45,743 bases of DNA from Gammaproteobacteria bacterium (GTDB lineage: Bacteria > Pseudomonadota > Gammaproteobacteria > GCA-001735895): the NCBI GenBank assembly GCA_024224415.1, contig JAAENK010000156.1, positions 1 to 45,743 of the forward strand, in the 5' to 3' direction. Position numbers and translations under genes: made by a program. Below the pieces are notes generated by a model. The model ran no database searches. It had not been told where the DNA came from and saw only the letters and a program-made list of their open reading frames with translations. Below are positions 36,974-45,743 of this stretch, in pieces; positions within the stretch are counted from its first letter, which is position 1; the number at the start of each line of letters is the position of its first letter.

Positions 36974-37110
36974 TTCTTATACCCCATAAAATTTTGATAT
37001 TTGTACTGAAGCAATAACCAGGCCAATCAAAGAATTGCTTGCACCCCCCAGCGAATGGATGATTTTTTTTGCATTATGCAACGCGAAATGAAAAAACAAC
37101 CATGCATAAA

Positions 37111-37135
37111 AAAAGGAGCCGAAGCTCCTTTTTCT
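37111..37135 (-). terminator. Rho-independent terminator after pnp
   Basis: On the minus strand, stem GGAGC with loop TTCG and GCTCC, extended by A/T pairs, followed by seven T. It sits 19 bases after the pnp stop and ends the rimP-to-pnp operon. The A-rich flank could also support termination in the other direction. Confidence 0.85.
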
Positions 37136-37153
37136 TAATACTTACAGCCTTTG

Positions 37154-39253
37154 TTAGCTCGCTAAATCCTCAGCGGTAACGGCTTTCATGCTGAGTCGAA
37201 TACGCCCCTGACGGTCAACTTCTAGTACCTTGACCTTGACAATATCGCCTTCAGTTAACTTGTCGGTAACATTTTCAACGCGCTCATCGGAGATTTGTGA
37301 AATGTGCACCAGGCCATCTTTGCCCGGTAAAATATTAACGAACGCGCCGAAGTCCATGATCTTGGCGACTTTACCTTCGTAAATAACACCTACTTCAACA
37401 TCGGCAGTGACCATCTCGACACGACGACGTGCTTCATCACCAGCAGCTTTCTCAACCGAAGCGATTTTTACCATTCCATCATCGTCAACTTCTATGGTTG
37501 CGCCGGTTTCTTCGGTAATACCGCGAATTGTGGCGCCACCTTTACCGATAACATCACGGATTTTTTCGGGGTTGATTTTAAAGGTAATCAGGCGTGGTGC
37601 GTATTCAGACATTTCGGCACGGCTCTCGGTGATTTCCTTCGCCATTTCGCCGAGAATGAATAAACGACCATCTTTAGCCTGATCGAGCGCCTGGCTCATA
37701 ATTTCAGTTGTAATACCGTCAATCTTGATATCCATCTGTAACGCTGTGATACCTTCGGTTGTACCGGCAACTTTGAAATCCATATCACCCAGGTGATCTT
37801 CGTCGCCGAGAATATCGGTCAATACAGCAAAGTTATCACCTTCTTTTATCAATCCCATGGCGATACCGGCTACAGGTGCCTTTAAAGGTACACCCGCATC
37901 CATTAACGCCAAGCTAGCTCCACAGACACTGGCCATTGAAGACGAGCCATTCGATTCGGTAATTTCAGAAACGATACGGATGACATAGGGAAAGTCATCA
38001 AGTGACGGCATAACGGCCTGAACGCCGCGTTTTGCGAGACGACCATGTCCTATTTCACGACGCTTGGGCGTACCAACACGGCCGGTTTCACCCACGCTGG
38101 ATGGTGGGAAATTGTAATGCATCATGAAATTTTCTTTGCGCGTACCTTCGATCGCATCAATGATTTGCGCATCGCGACCAGTACCCAGAGTGGTAACCAC
38201 CAGAGCCTGAGTTTCGCCACGAGTGAAGACCACGGAGCCGTGGGCTCTTGGTAATACACCGGTACGTACGGCTATCGGACGAACGGTTTTGGTATCACGA
38301 CCATCGATACGCGGCTCACCATCTATGATACGACCACGTACAATTTTCTTTTCGAGCTTGCCGACCACTTCGCGTACGTCAGACTCGCTTGGGGATTCTT
38401 CTGCATCGGTTACCAGGGCTTCGACAGCAGCGTTACGAATTTCGCCGTTTCTGTTTTGACGATCCATTTTGTCTGCAATGCTATAAGCCTGGGTAATATC
38501 AGCGGAAAACTGGTTGCTGATGCTTTCCAGCAGGCTGTCATTCGACTCTGGCGCATTCCACTCCCACATAGTCGGATTGACTTCAGCGGTAAATTCGTTA
38601 ATTGCCTGGATAGCGGTCTGTAATTGCTCGTGACCGTAGACAACCGAACCCAGCATGACTTCTTCAGACAGGCAGTTAGCTTCTGATTCAACCATCAATA
38701 CGGCTTTCTCGGTACCTGCGACAACCAGATCGAGATCGGATTCTGCGGTCTGGCTCATGGTGGGATTAAGAATGTATTCACCGTTGATATAACCAACTCG
38801 AGCTGCACCAATCGGACCAGCAAATGGCATACCGGAAATTGCTATCGCCGCCGAAGCGCCGATTAAGGCAGGAATGTCGGGGTCGATTTCATTGTTCATT
38901 GAAACAACGGTTGCGACCACCTGTACTTCGTTGAGAAAACCTTTGGGGAACAACGGACGTATCGGACGATCAATCAAGCGACAGGTCAATGTTTCTTTTT
39001 CACTTGGTCGACCTTCGCGCTTAAAAAAACCGCCGGGTATTTTACCGGCGGCATAAGTCTTTTCCATGTAATCGACCGTTAGCGGGAAAAAGCCACGGCT
39101 CGGGTCGGCATCTTTGGCACCTACTACAGTCACCATAACCACAGTCTCGGCCATATTAACGAAAACCGCACCACTCGCCTGACGGGCTATCTCTCCGGTT
39201 TCTAGCGTAACCTGATGCTCACCGTACTGAAATGTCTTTTTTATTGGATTCAC
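37154..39253 (-). CDS. pnp: Polyribonucleotide nucleotidyltransferase (PNPase)
   Basis: 3'-5' phosphorolytic exoribonuclease of the degradosome, 699 aa. There are two RNase PH-like domains (about 1-220 and 310-545; [15 protein letters not shown] and [14 protein letters not shown] in the second). KH follows ([15 protein letters not shown]), then S1 ([22 protein letters not shown] region, near the C-terminus). The order rpsO-pnp is conserved. In E. coli pnp is autoregulated through an RNase III-cut leader; the rpsO-pnp gap here is only 14 bases, so any such leader hairpin must overlap rpsO. Confidence 0.96.
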   Translation of the reverse strand: MNPIKKTFQYGEHQVTLETGEIARQASGAVFVNMAETVVMVTVVGAKDADPSRGFFPLTVDYMEKTYAAGKIPGGFFKREGRPSEKETLTCRLIDRPIRPLFPKGFLNEVQVVATVVSMNNEIDPDIPALIGASAAIAISGMPFAGPIGAARVGYINGEYILNPTMSQTAESDLDLVVAGTEKAVLMVESEANCLSEEVMLGSVVYGHEQLQTAIQAINEFTAEVNPTMWEWNAPESNDSLLESISNQFSADITQAYSIADKMDRQNRNGEIRNAAVEALVTDAEESPSESDVREVVGKLEKKIVRGRIIDGEPRIDGRDTKTVRPIAVRTGVLPRAHGSVVFTRGETQALVVTTLGTGRDAQIIDAIEGTRKENFMMHYNFPPSSVGETGRVGTPKRREIGHGRLAKRGVQAVMPSLDDFPYVIRIVSEITESNGSSSMASVCGASLALMDAGVPLKAPVAGIAMGLIKEGDNFAVLTDILGDEDHLGDMDFKVAGTTEGITALQMDIKIDGITTEIMSQALDQAKDGRLFILGEMAKEITESRAEMSEYAPRLITFKINPEKIRDVIGKGGATIRGITEETGATIEVDDDGMVKIASVEKAAGDEARRRVEMVTADVEVGVIYEGKVAKIMDFGAFVNILPGKDGLVHISQISDERVENVTDKLTEGDIVKVKVLEVDRQGRIRLSMKAVTAEDLAS

Positions 39254-39267
39254 TCTTTATCTCGCTG

Positions 39268-39537
39268 TTATCGGCGCAGGCCTAATTTTCCGATCAAATC
39301 TTTGTAGCGCTGCTGATTTTTGGATTTTAGATAATCCAGTAAGTTACGACGCTGGTTAACCATTTTAAGTAAACCGCGGCGTGAATGGTGGTCGTGGATA
39401 TGTTCTTTGAAGTGCTCGGTCAGATGACTTATTTGATGGCTTAATAAAGCCACCTGTACTTCAGGTGATCCGGTATCACCTTCTTTCTGCTGGTGTTCAG
39501 CTATGATGGTTTGCTTCTGCTCAGCTGACATCGACAT
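39268..39537 (-). CDS. rpsO: 30S ribosomal protein S15
   Basis: 89 aa from the ATG at 39537, equal to E. coli S15 in length, with GAGG nine bases upstream. A longer frame from 39600 is not supported. Signature [19 protein letters not shown] (16S rRNA-binding) and the C-terminal LIGKLGLRR are present. It sits between truB and pnp as usual. Confidence 0.97.
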   Translation of the reverse strand: MSMSAEQKQTIIAEHQQKEGDTGSPEVQVALLSHQISHLTEHFKEHIHDHHSRRGLLKMVNQRRNLLDYLKSKNQQRYKDLIGKLGLRR

Positions 39538-39652
39538 GTGTTGAAACCTCGTAGGCCCGAAAAAGGCAGGTATTCTACCTATCTGGGCAGGCAGTAACAA
39601 GGACTTTCACGGTTAATATCGTAGTAAATATGGGGGATACCTGAGAAATAAG

Positions 39653-40561
39653 CTATCTTGCTGTATTCATTAGTCTTTTTGGTAAAATCAACCCCGTCTC
39701 AGAGGCTTCGCCAATACCGATAAACTGGCCTTTTTCGGTGACCAGGTTTAGCAATCCGCAATGCGCGATTGAATCAACCTGGATAGCCCTGCCTTGCTTC
39801 AGGTTTTCGCTTTCAGCTTCATCAACGATATATTCTTCGAAATCACTCAGCGCTGCTTTCACAGGCAACAAACAGGCATCCAGCGACTTGTCCGATAATT
39901 CGTCCAGCGCATAGCAATGCTGCCTCCAGAAAGGATGTACTCCGGTTCTTCGCAGATCAGCCAGGTAGGCGCCGCAACCCAGCACCTTACCCATATCTTC
40001 CGCCAGTGTTCTGATATAAGTGCCCTTGGAGCAGCTGACATCGAGAACCAGCCGATCCTGCTCGAACTCGACCAAATCCAGTTTGTAGATCTCTACCGAT
40101 CGGGCCTCGCGTTCAACTTCCTGGCCGTTCCTGGCGAGTTTGTACAGGCGCTGACCTTTGACTTTGACCGCAGAGTGCATCGGCGGTATCTGTTCGATAG
40201 CTCCTGTAAATTGCTTAATCACGGATTCAACATCCGCCAGGTTAACTTTTACCGCCGTTTCAGCGGTAGTTTCACCCTCCGCATCACCCGTAGTCGTTGT
40301 TTTACCCAATTGACAGGTTGCTCGATATGACTTACTCGCATCGAGTAAATAGGCGGAAAATTTGGTGGCCTGGCCGAAACATATCGGTAGCATGCCGGTC
40401 GCCAGAGGATCGAGACTACCGGTATGACCGGCCTTGTTGGCTTTGAAGAGATATCGAACTTTTTGCAATGCCTGGTTCGAACTTAAGCCTTTGGGTTTAT
40501 CGAGTAAAAGAATGCCATCGACATCGCGAAAACCCTTCGGTTTACGAGCACTTCGTCCCAT
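39653..40561 (-). CDS. truB: tRNA pseudouridine-55 synthase
   Basis: Forms pseudouridine 55 in the T arm of tRNAs, 302 aa. The catalytic Asp51 is in HTGSLDPLATGMLP. The N-terminal GILLLDKPKGLSSN and YRATCQLGKTTTTGDAEG are typical, and a C-terminal PUA-like domain follows. Its start is adjacent to the rbfA stop. Confidence 0.96.
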   Translation of the reverse strand: MGRSARKPKGFRDVDGILLLDKPKGLSSNQALQKVRYLFKANKAGHTGSLDPLATGMLPICFGQATKFSAYLLDASKSYRATCQLGKTTTTGDAEGETTAETAVKVNLADVESVIKQFTGAIEQIPPMHSAVKVKGQRLYKLARNGQEVEREARSVEIYKLDLVEFEQDRLVLDVSCSKGTYIRTLAEDMGKVLGCGAYLADLRRTGVHPFWRQHCYALDELSDKSLDACLLPVKAALSDFEEYIVDEAESENLKQGRAIQVDSIAHCGLLNLVTEKGQFIGIGEASETGLILPKRLMNTAR

Positions 40562-40930
40562 TTACTCACCCGATCGGGATTGATCCTGCGCGACTGCGCT
40601 GTCGATCAGGTCGGAAAGATTGCGTCCACGCAAATTGGAATCGTCATAAATGAACTTCAATTTTGGGGTGATTCGCGCTTTCAATACCTTACCGATTTCG
40701 CGTTGCAGAAAACCACTGGCGCGGTTTAGCACAGTCAGGCTTTGTGGTGCAGCATCGGGATTTAACACGCTGAAATACACCTTGGCCTGAGACAGGTCCT
40801 TACTCACCTGAACTTCGAGAATACTCGGCGACGACAACCTTGGATCCTTGACGCTGTGTTGCACCAATGTCGCCAGTTCTCGCTGGATTTGCGAAGCTAT
40901 GCGTTCGCTACGCGGATAATCTTTCGGCAT
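40562..40930 (-). CDS. rbfA: Ribosome-binding factor A
   Basis: 122 aa KH-like 30S maturation and cold-adaptation factor. SERIASQIQRELATLVQ at the start and KVYFSVLNPDAA and LKFIYDDSN motifs are typical. It lies 3 bases after infB and abuts truB. Confidence 0.96.
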   Translation of the reverse strand: MPKDYPRSERIASQIQRELATLVQHSVKDPRLSSPSILEVQVSKDLSQAKVYFSVLNPDAAPQSLTVLNRASGFLQREIGKVLKARITPKLKFIYDDSNLRGRNLSDLIDSAVAQDQSRSGE

Positions 40931-40933
40931 TAC

Positions 40934-43537
40934 TTATTCAAGACTACGCGCGATTTCGATGCGTTCAAATACCTCGATCTGATCGCCGGGACGCACATCG
41001 GTATAGTTTTTAACCGCGATACCACACTCGGTACCCATACGCACTTCTTCGACTGCATCTTTGAAACGCCGTAAGGATTCGAGTTCGCCCTCGTAAATCA
41101 CCACGTTATCGCGCAGTACACGAATCGGCTGGCCTTTGCGCACTGTACCTTCTACCACTATCGAACCAGCAACATCACCAAATTTTGGTGAGCGGAAAAC
41201 ATCTTTAACTTCGGCGAGGCCGATGATTTTTTCCTGTGACTCAGGCGCTAGCATACCCGACATGACCGATTTTACATCATCGATAATGTCGTAAATAACA
41301 CTGTAATAGCGAATCTCGATACCATAATCGCCAGCAATACGTTTAGCCGCTGCGTCGGCACGAACATTAAAACCGATAACCATAGCATCAGAGGCTGCGG
41401 CCAGATTGATATCAGATTCATTGATACCACCAACACCACTAGTAACAAGCTTGGCGCGCACTTCTTCGGTGGATAACTTCGTCAAAGCTTCACGAATGGC
41501 TTCCGAGCTACCTTGCACATCCGACTTGACCAGCAGGTTAATCTCGGCCACCTCGCCCTCGGTCATCGCATCGAACATACCCTGTAGCTTGGCTTTCTGT
41601 TGGTCGGCGAGCTTACTTTCGCGGATATTGGCTTCACGTATTTCGGCGAATTCGCGTGCTTTACGCTCACTTTCGACGACGAACACTTCGTCACCAGCAT
41701 TAGGCACGCCAGATAATCCAAGCACAACAACCGGCATCGAAGGCCCTGCTGATTTAATGGTCTTGGCCGACTCGTCGTACATCGCGCGTACACGACCGTA
41801 TTGGGTGCCGGCAAGCAGGATCTGACCCTTCTCCAGCTGGCCAGATTGCACCAGTACGGTGGCAACCGGCCCACGGCCTTTGTCCAGTGTGGCTTCGACA
41901 ATAATACCCTTAGCATTACCTTTATCGACCGCCTTAAGTTCAAGAATCTCCGATTGTAATAGAATCGATTCGAGCAAAGACTCGACCCCTTCGCCGGTAA
42001 TCGCCGAGACGTGCACAAATATATTTTCACCACCCCATTCTTCGGGTATCACTTCGAGCGCAGCCAGTTCGTTCTTGACCCGATCCGGATCGGCATTTTC
42101 TTTATCGATTTTATTTACTGCAATGACGATAGGAACATTAGCCGCACGCGCGTGTTCAATCGCTTCTTTAGTTTGCGGCATCACACCATCATCGGCAGCG
42201 ACCACCAGTACGACGATATCGGTCGCCTGAGCACCACGAGCACGCATGGCCGAAAAGGCTGCGTGTCCTGGCGTATCGAGGAAGGTGACAATACCCTGAT
42301 CGGTTTCAACGTGATAGGCACCGATGTGCTGGGTGATGCCACCCGCTTCACCCGATGTAACCCGTGATTTACGAATATAGTCGAGTAGCGAAGTCTTACC
42401 ATGATCGACATGTCCCATGATAGTCACAACCGGTGGGCGCGATACTTTTTCGGCGCCGGACTGCTCAACCTTTTCGATGAGTTTTTTCTCAAAATCTTCC
42501 TTACTACTGGCCGCTACAACAGTATGTCCCATCTCTTCGACCACCAACGTTGCAGTATCCTGGTCCAGGATCTGGTTGATGGTAGCCATAGTGCCCATTT
42601 GCATCAGAACCTTGATTACATCGCCCGCCTTAATTGCCATGCGTTGGGCGAGATCGGCGACCGAAATCACTTCCGGCACTTCGACATTGCGCACCACCGG
42701 TGCAGTAGGTTTTTCGAAGGCGTGCAAATTATTATGATCGACCACCTGGCGCTGGCCCTTTTTGAATTTTTGCTTACGACTACCCTTGCTACCGCCATCT
42801 TTGACATGCAGCTCTTTACGACCATAACGTGTATGTTTGTCTTCACCGCGCTTGCCACCAGGTTTTGCAGTAGCTTTTTCGCTCGCTGCAGCGGCTGCGG
42901 CAGCAGCTTCGTTGGCTGCGCGCGTGGCTTCTTCGAGTGCAGTCTGGGCCGCCTGTGCGGCAATGACTTCAGCAGCGGCCGCCTGTTGCTTTTCTATAAT
43001 TTTCTTCGCCGCTTCGACTTCTTCGAGACTCCTCTGGTAAGCTTTTTGTTCGGCTTCGGCCTGTTCCTGTTCCGTCTTGAGTCTTGCCGCTTCTGCTTCA
43101 AGCATGGCCGCTTCGGCGAACTTTTCGGCTTCTTTATCGACAATTTCCTGTTCGGCTAATGCTTCCTGTTGAGCCTCGATATTTTCCTCCTCTTCCCTGG
43201 TGCGCGCTTCCTCGGCTTCGACATCGGCGCGTCGAACATAAGTGCGTTTCTTGCGCACCTCTACATTGATGGTTTTAGTTGTTGCATTTCGACCTGAGAC
43301 ACCGGCAACTTTCAACTCCGACTTACTCTTGCGCTTCAGGGTAATCTTTTTGGGACCACCCGACTCGGTTTTACCATGACTGGTGCGCAGCGATTCCAGC
43401 AGCTTCATTTTATCTTCATCCGAAATCGGATCATCCGCACCGGACACTTCGACGCCTGCCGCCTTCAATTGATCCAGCAGTTTTTCGATGCCGACACCGA
43501 TGACTTCGGAAAGTTGTTTTGCTGTCACGTTTGACAT
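40934..43537 (-). CDS. infB: Translation initiation factor IF-2
   Basis: 867 aa GTPase that places initiator tRNA on the 30S subunit. An IF2_N domain (about 1-52) is followed by a long charged Ala/Glu-rich linker (about 110-235), a second IF2_N domain (about 280-332) and the G domain (GHVDHGKT near 375, [13 protein letters not shown]). Domains II to IV follow, ending with [17 protein letters not shown]. The low-complexity linker gives long spurious frames on the other strand. Confidence 0.97.
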   Translation of the reverse strand: MSNVTAKQLSEVIGVGIEKLLDQLKAAGVEVSGADDPISDEDKMKLLESLRTSHGKTESGGPKKITLKRKSKSELKVAGVSGRNATTKTINVEVRKKRTYVRRADVEAEEARTREEEENIEAQQEALAEQEIVDKEAEKFAEAAMLEAEAARLKTEQEQAEAEQKAYQRSLEEVEAAKKIIEKQQAAAAEVIAAQAAQTALEEATRAANEAAAAAAAASEKATAKPGGKRGEDKHTRYGRKELHVKDGGSKGSRKQKFKKGQRQVVDHNNLHAFEKPTAPVVRNVEVPEVISVADLAQRMAIKAGDVIKVLMQMGTMATINQILDQDTATLVVEEMGHTVVAASSKEDFEKKLIEKVEQSGAEKVSRPPVVTIMGHVDHGKTSLLDYIRKSRVTSGEAGGITQHIGAYHVETDQGIVTFLDTPGHAAFSAMRARGAQATDIVVLVVAADDGVMPQTKEAIEHARAANVPIVIAVNKIDKENADPDRVKNELAALEVIPEEWGGENIFVHVSAITGEGVESLLESILLQSEILELKAVDKGNAKGIIVEATLDKGRGPVATVLVQSGQLEKGQILLAGTQYGRVRAMYDESAKTIKSAGPSMPVVVLGLSGVPNAGDEVFVVESERKAREFAEIREANIRESKLADQQKAKLQGMFDAMTEGEVAEINLLVKSDVQGSSEAIREALTKLSTEEVRAKLVTSGVGGINESDINLAAASDAMVIGFNVRADAAAKRIAGDYGIEIRYYSVIYDIIDDVKSVMSGMLAPESQEKIIGLAEVKDVFRSPKFGDVAGSIVVEGTVRKGQPIRVLRDNVVIYEGELESLRRFKDAVEEVRMGTECGIAVKNYTDVRPGDQIEVFERIEIARSLE

Positions 43538-43592
43538 GATTACCTGTCCTAATACATTGTATTATTTGTCGCTACTGCGATTGATCCACCAA

Positions 43593-45104
43593 TTACTGAC
43601 TACTCTCAGCTTCGGCAAACCAGGGCTCACGCGCTTTCATAATAAGCGTCGCTGCGAACTCTTCATCGATACCATCGACTTCTATGAGTTCATCGGTCGA
43701 TTGCTCGGCCAAATCTTCCATGGTGCATATACCACGATGTGATAAGGTTTGTGCTAATTCCGGGGTCATAAATTCCATAGTTAGCAAATCTTCCTGCGGC
43801 TCGCCAGCTTCGGCAGTTTCCTCGCTCGCAATCGCCATGGTCAATAGCGCATCGCGGGCGCGACCACGTAATTCCTGCACGATTTCCTCATCGAACTCTG
43901 CTATCTCAACCAGTTCAGATTCAGGAATATACGCCACCTCGTCGATAGTTGTCAGTCCTTCCTGCACCAGAATGATGGCCACCTCTTCATCAACATCGAG
44001 CTGATTCATGAAATTTTCAACCAGTTGGCGCGATTCGCCTTCCGATTTTTCCTCGGCGGCGGCTTCATCCATCACATTCAATGTCCAGCCGGTTAACTGA
44101 CTGGCGAGTTTGATATTTTGACCACCGCGTCCAATCGCCTGAGATAACTTCTCTTCGGGTACAGCAATATCCATCGAGCCGGATTCCTCGTCGATAACGA
44201 TAGAAGCTACTTCAGCCGGAGACATCGCGTTCACCGCAAACTGTGCAGGATTCTCATCCCACAAGATGATATCAACCCGCTCACCGGCGAGCTCATTCGA
44301 TACCGACTGTACGCGCGAACCACGCATACCGACACAAGCACCGACGGGATCCATACGTGCATCGTTACTCTTTACCGCGATCTTGGCCCGCATGCCTGGA
44401 TCACGCGCTGCGGATACAATTTCGATCAAATCCTGCCCAACTTCAGGAACTTCGAGGTTAAACAGCTCGATTAAAAACTCCGGTGCAGTTCGGCTAATGA
44501 AAAGCTGCGGGCCGCGTACTTCAGAAGCAATTTTGTAGAGAAAGCCACGTACTCTATCACCAGGCCGAACCGATTCCCTCGGGATCATTTCTTCACGCGG
44601 GATAAATCCTTCGGCGTTATCGCCAAGATCAACATAAACATTACCACGCTCAACACGTTTCACCTGTCCCATTACCAACGAGCCTTCACGGTCTGAATAG
44701 GCGTCAATCACCTTGCGGCGTTCGGCTTCGCGTACTTTCTGTACTATGACCTGCTTGGCGGTTTGCGCGGCAATACGGCCAAATTCTACCGACTCGATTT
44801 GCTCTTCGACAAAGTCACCCAGCTGGATTTCCGGGTCATCAATTTGTGCTGCTTCCAGCGTAATTTGATGCAGCGGCTCTTCGAGACCACCATTTTCGCC
44901 GGGTTCACAAACTTCCCAACGTCGGTAGGTATCATAGTCACCAGTCTTGCGGTCGATATCGACACGGACTTCGATATCCTTCTGATATTTTTTCCGCGTT
45001 GCGGACGCCAGAGCAGCTTCGATCGCCTCGAAGATAATCTCAGGGTCGACACCTTTCTCATTCGAAACCGTATCTGCAACTAATAGAATTTCTTTGTTAT
45101 CCAT
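43593..45104 (-). CDS. nusA: Transcription termination/antitermination factor NusA
   Basis: RNA-polymerase-binding factor for pausing, termination and antitermination. ATG 45104 gives [17 protein letters not shown], the usual start (503 aa). The N-domain is followed by S1 (about 135-200), KH1 and KH2 ([29 protein letters not shown]), then two C-terminal acidic helix-hairpin-helix repeats (about 365-430 and 440-495). It is between rimP and infB in the canonical operon. Confidence 0.97.
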   Translation of the reverse strand: MDNKEILLVADTVSNEKGVDPEIIFEAIEAALASATRKKYQKDIEVRVDIDRKTGDYDTYRRWEVCEPGENGGLEEPLHQITLEAAQIDDPEIQLGDFVEEQIESVEFGRIAAQTAKQVIVQKVREAERRKVIDAYSDREGSLVMGQVKRVERGNVYVDLGDNAEGFIPREEMIPRESVRPGDRVRGFLYKIASEVRGPQLFISRTAPEFLIELFNLEVPEVGQDLIEIVSAARDPGMRAKIAVKSNDARMDPVGACVGMRGSRVQSVSNELAGERVDIILWDENPAQFAVNAMSPAEVASIVIDEESGSMDIAVPEEKLSQAIGRGGQNIKLASQLTGWTLNVMDEAAAEEKSEGESRQLVENFMNQLDVDEEVAIILVQEGLTTIDEVAYIPESELVEIAEFDEEIVQELRGRARDALLTMAIASEETAEAGEPQEDLLTMEFMTPELAQTLSHRGICTMEDLAEQSTDELIEVDGIDEEFAATLIMKAREPWFAEAESSQ

Positions 45105-45144
45105 CGTCGTTTCTCGCAATATCAATGGTTATCTGGCTAGTCGA

Positions 45145-45591
45145 CTAAACCTGTCCGACCAGATTTGCTTTACCAATGTCAGCTAACGGTAACTGATAAG
45201 TTTCACCGTCAACCTCAATCTCAATCAAATTGGGTTTAACCACACCCTGTAATACACCCTTGAAATTTCGACGCCCATCTACCGCAATGGCCATCTTGAT
45301 TTTCGCAGCCTGACCGCAATATCGCTGATAATCTTCAAGTTTAAACAACGGTCGGTCGAGTCCAGGCGAAGAAATTTCCAGGTCATATGCCTGTTGTATT
45401 GGTTCTTCGACATCCAGAATACCGCTTATCTGGTGACTAATACTCGCGCAGTCGTCAAGGCTGACACCATCATCATGGTCAATATAAACGCGTAAAGTGC
45501 CGTGACCACTGCCACCACTAAACTCCACGCCAACCAGTTCATAACCCATTGATTCAACGACTGGTTCAAACAATTCGGTTAAATCCTGCAC
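45145..45591 (-). CDS. rimP: Ribosome maturation factor RimP
   Basis: 30S assembly factor, 148 aa from GTG 45591. I chose this GTG because GGAG (45602-45599) lies 7 bases upstream; the ATG at 45618 lies inside the terminator hairpin. Motifs GYELVGVEFSGG, RVYIDHDDGVSLDDC and LEISSPGLDRPLF are diagnostic. It is the first protein gene of the nusA-infB operon, after tRNA-fMet. Confidence 0.93.
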   Translation of the reverse strand: MQDLTELFEPVVESMGYELVGVEFSGGSGHGTLRVYIDHDDGVSLDDCASISHQISGILDVEEPIQQAYDLEISSPGLDRPLFKLEDYQRYCGQAAKIKMAIAVDGRRNFKGVLQGVVKPNLIEIEVDGETYQLPLADIGKANLVGQV

Positions 45592-45598
45592 GTCAAAA

Positions 45599-45602
45599 CT
45601 CC
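45599..45602 (-). promoter_or_regulatory. rimP: Ribosome binding site deciding the rimP start
   Basis: GGAG on the minus strand, 7 bases before GTG 45591 and just after the T-run of the terminator hairpin. It favours the GTG over the upstream ATG at 45618. Confidence 0.65.
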
Positions 45603-45604
45603 AA

Positions 45605-45627
45605 TAAAAAAGGCCCATAAGGGCCTT
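45605..45627 (-). terminator. Terminator/attenuator hairpin between tRNA-fMet and rimP
   Basis: On the minus strand AAGGCCC, loop TTAT, GGGCCTT, followed by a T-run. A perfect 7-base stem ends about 60 bases after the tRNA. It should partly terminate tRNA transcripts and attenuate the downstream operon. Confidence 0.75.
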
Positions 45628-45686
45628 CCGAACTGTCTATCGACTGCTTCCTGGAACACTATCCATCAATAGTCAGACAAAAATTT

Positions 45687-45743
<57 letters not shown>

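Noticed and set aside
42401..43159. Long plus-strand open frame of 252 codons
   Set aside because: It is a shadow of infB, caused by the Ala/Glu-rich linker; no ribosome site and a low-complexity product.

Overview
This window looks like a chromosomal segment of a gammaproteobacterium, probably marine or halophilic and able to respire without oxygen. The grounds are gene order: metY-rimP-nusA-infB-rbfA-truB-rpsO-pnp, rpoE-rseA-rseB-rseC-mucD, lepA-lepB-rnc-era-recO-pdxJ-acpS and cysM-exonuclease-rlmD are all arranged as in gammaproteobacteria. Ectoine-related genes suggest salinity, and ubiT/ubiU/ubiV point to oxygen-independent ubiquinone synthesis. All calls rest on reading translated sequence and motifs; no database search was possible.

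Left part (1-7.7 kb): a solitary ectoine-synthase-like gene, a decayed eutC remnant and an intact doeA (ectoine hydrolase). These are followed by a lipoprotein FKBP isomerase, an EamA transporter, a secreted glutaredoxin-like protein and tRNA-Pro(CGG). On the minus strand come rlmD, a PolB-like 3'-5' exonuclease with an altered catalytic motif, and cysM.

7.8-13.5 kb (plus strand) is the most unusual region. A TonB-dependent outer-membrane receptor, an orphan periplasmic binding protein of the ABC_sub_bind type and a BarA/GacS-type tripartite hybrid histidine kinase form a tight operon; the last two overlap by 4 bases. The kinase sits near rlmD, as E. coli barA does. I propose that the upstream two genes supply its ligand input.

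13.5-24.2 kb (minus strand): a long co-directional run starting with the envelope-stress sigma factor rpoE/algU and its regulators rseA, rseB, rseC and mucD, then after a 175-base gap lepA, lepB, a DUF4845 protein, rnc, era, recO, pdxJ and acpS. A sigma-E-like promoter lies upstream of rpoE.

24.5-32.5 kb: yjbQ with an 18-base palindrome in its promoter region, adk, a haem-motif chemoreceptor (minus), a small membrane protein (minus), glnE, ilvE, a CHCC zinc-finger protein and ubiT. 32.4-37 kb (minus): ubiV, ubiU, a TauD/TfdA-like dioxygenase, selD and a single-domain response regulator. 37.1-45.7 kb (minus): the translation/transcription operon running from initiator tRNA-fMet to pnp, with a strong terminator after pnp. 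The longest gene-free stretch is about 250 bases (24223-24474).
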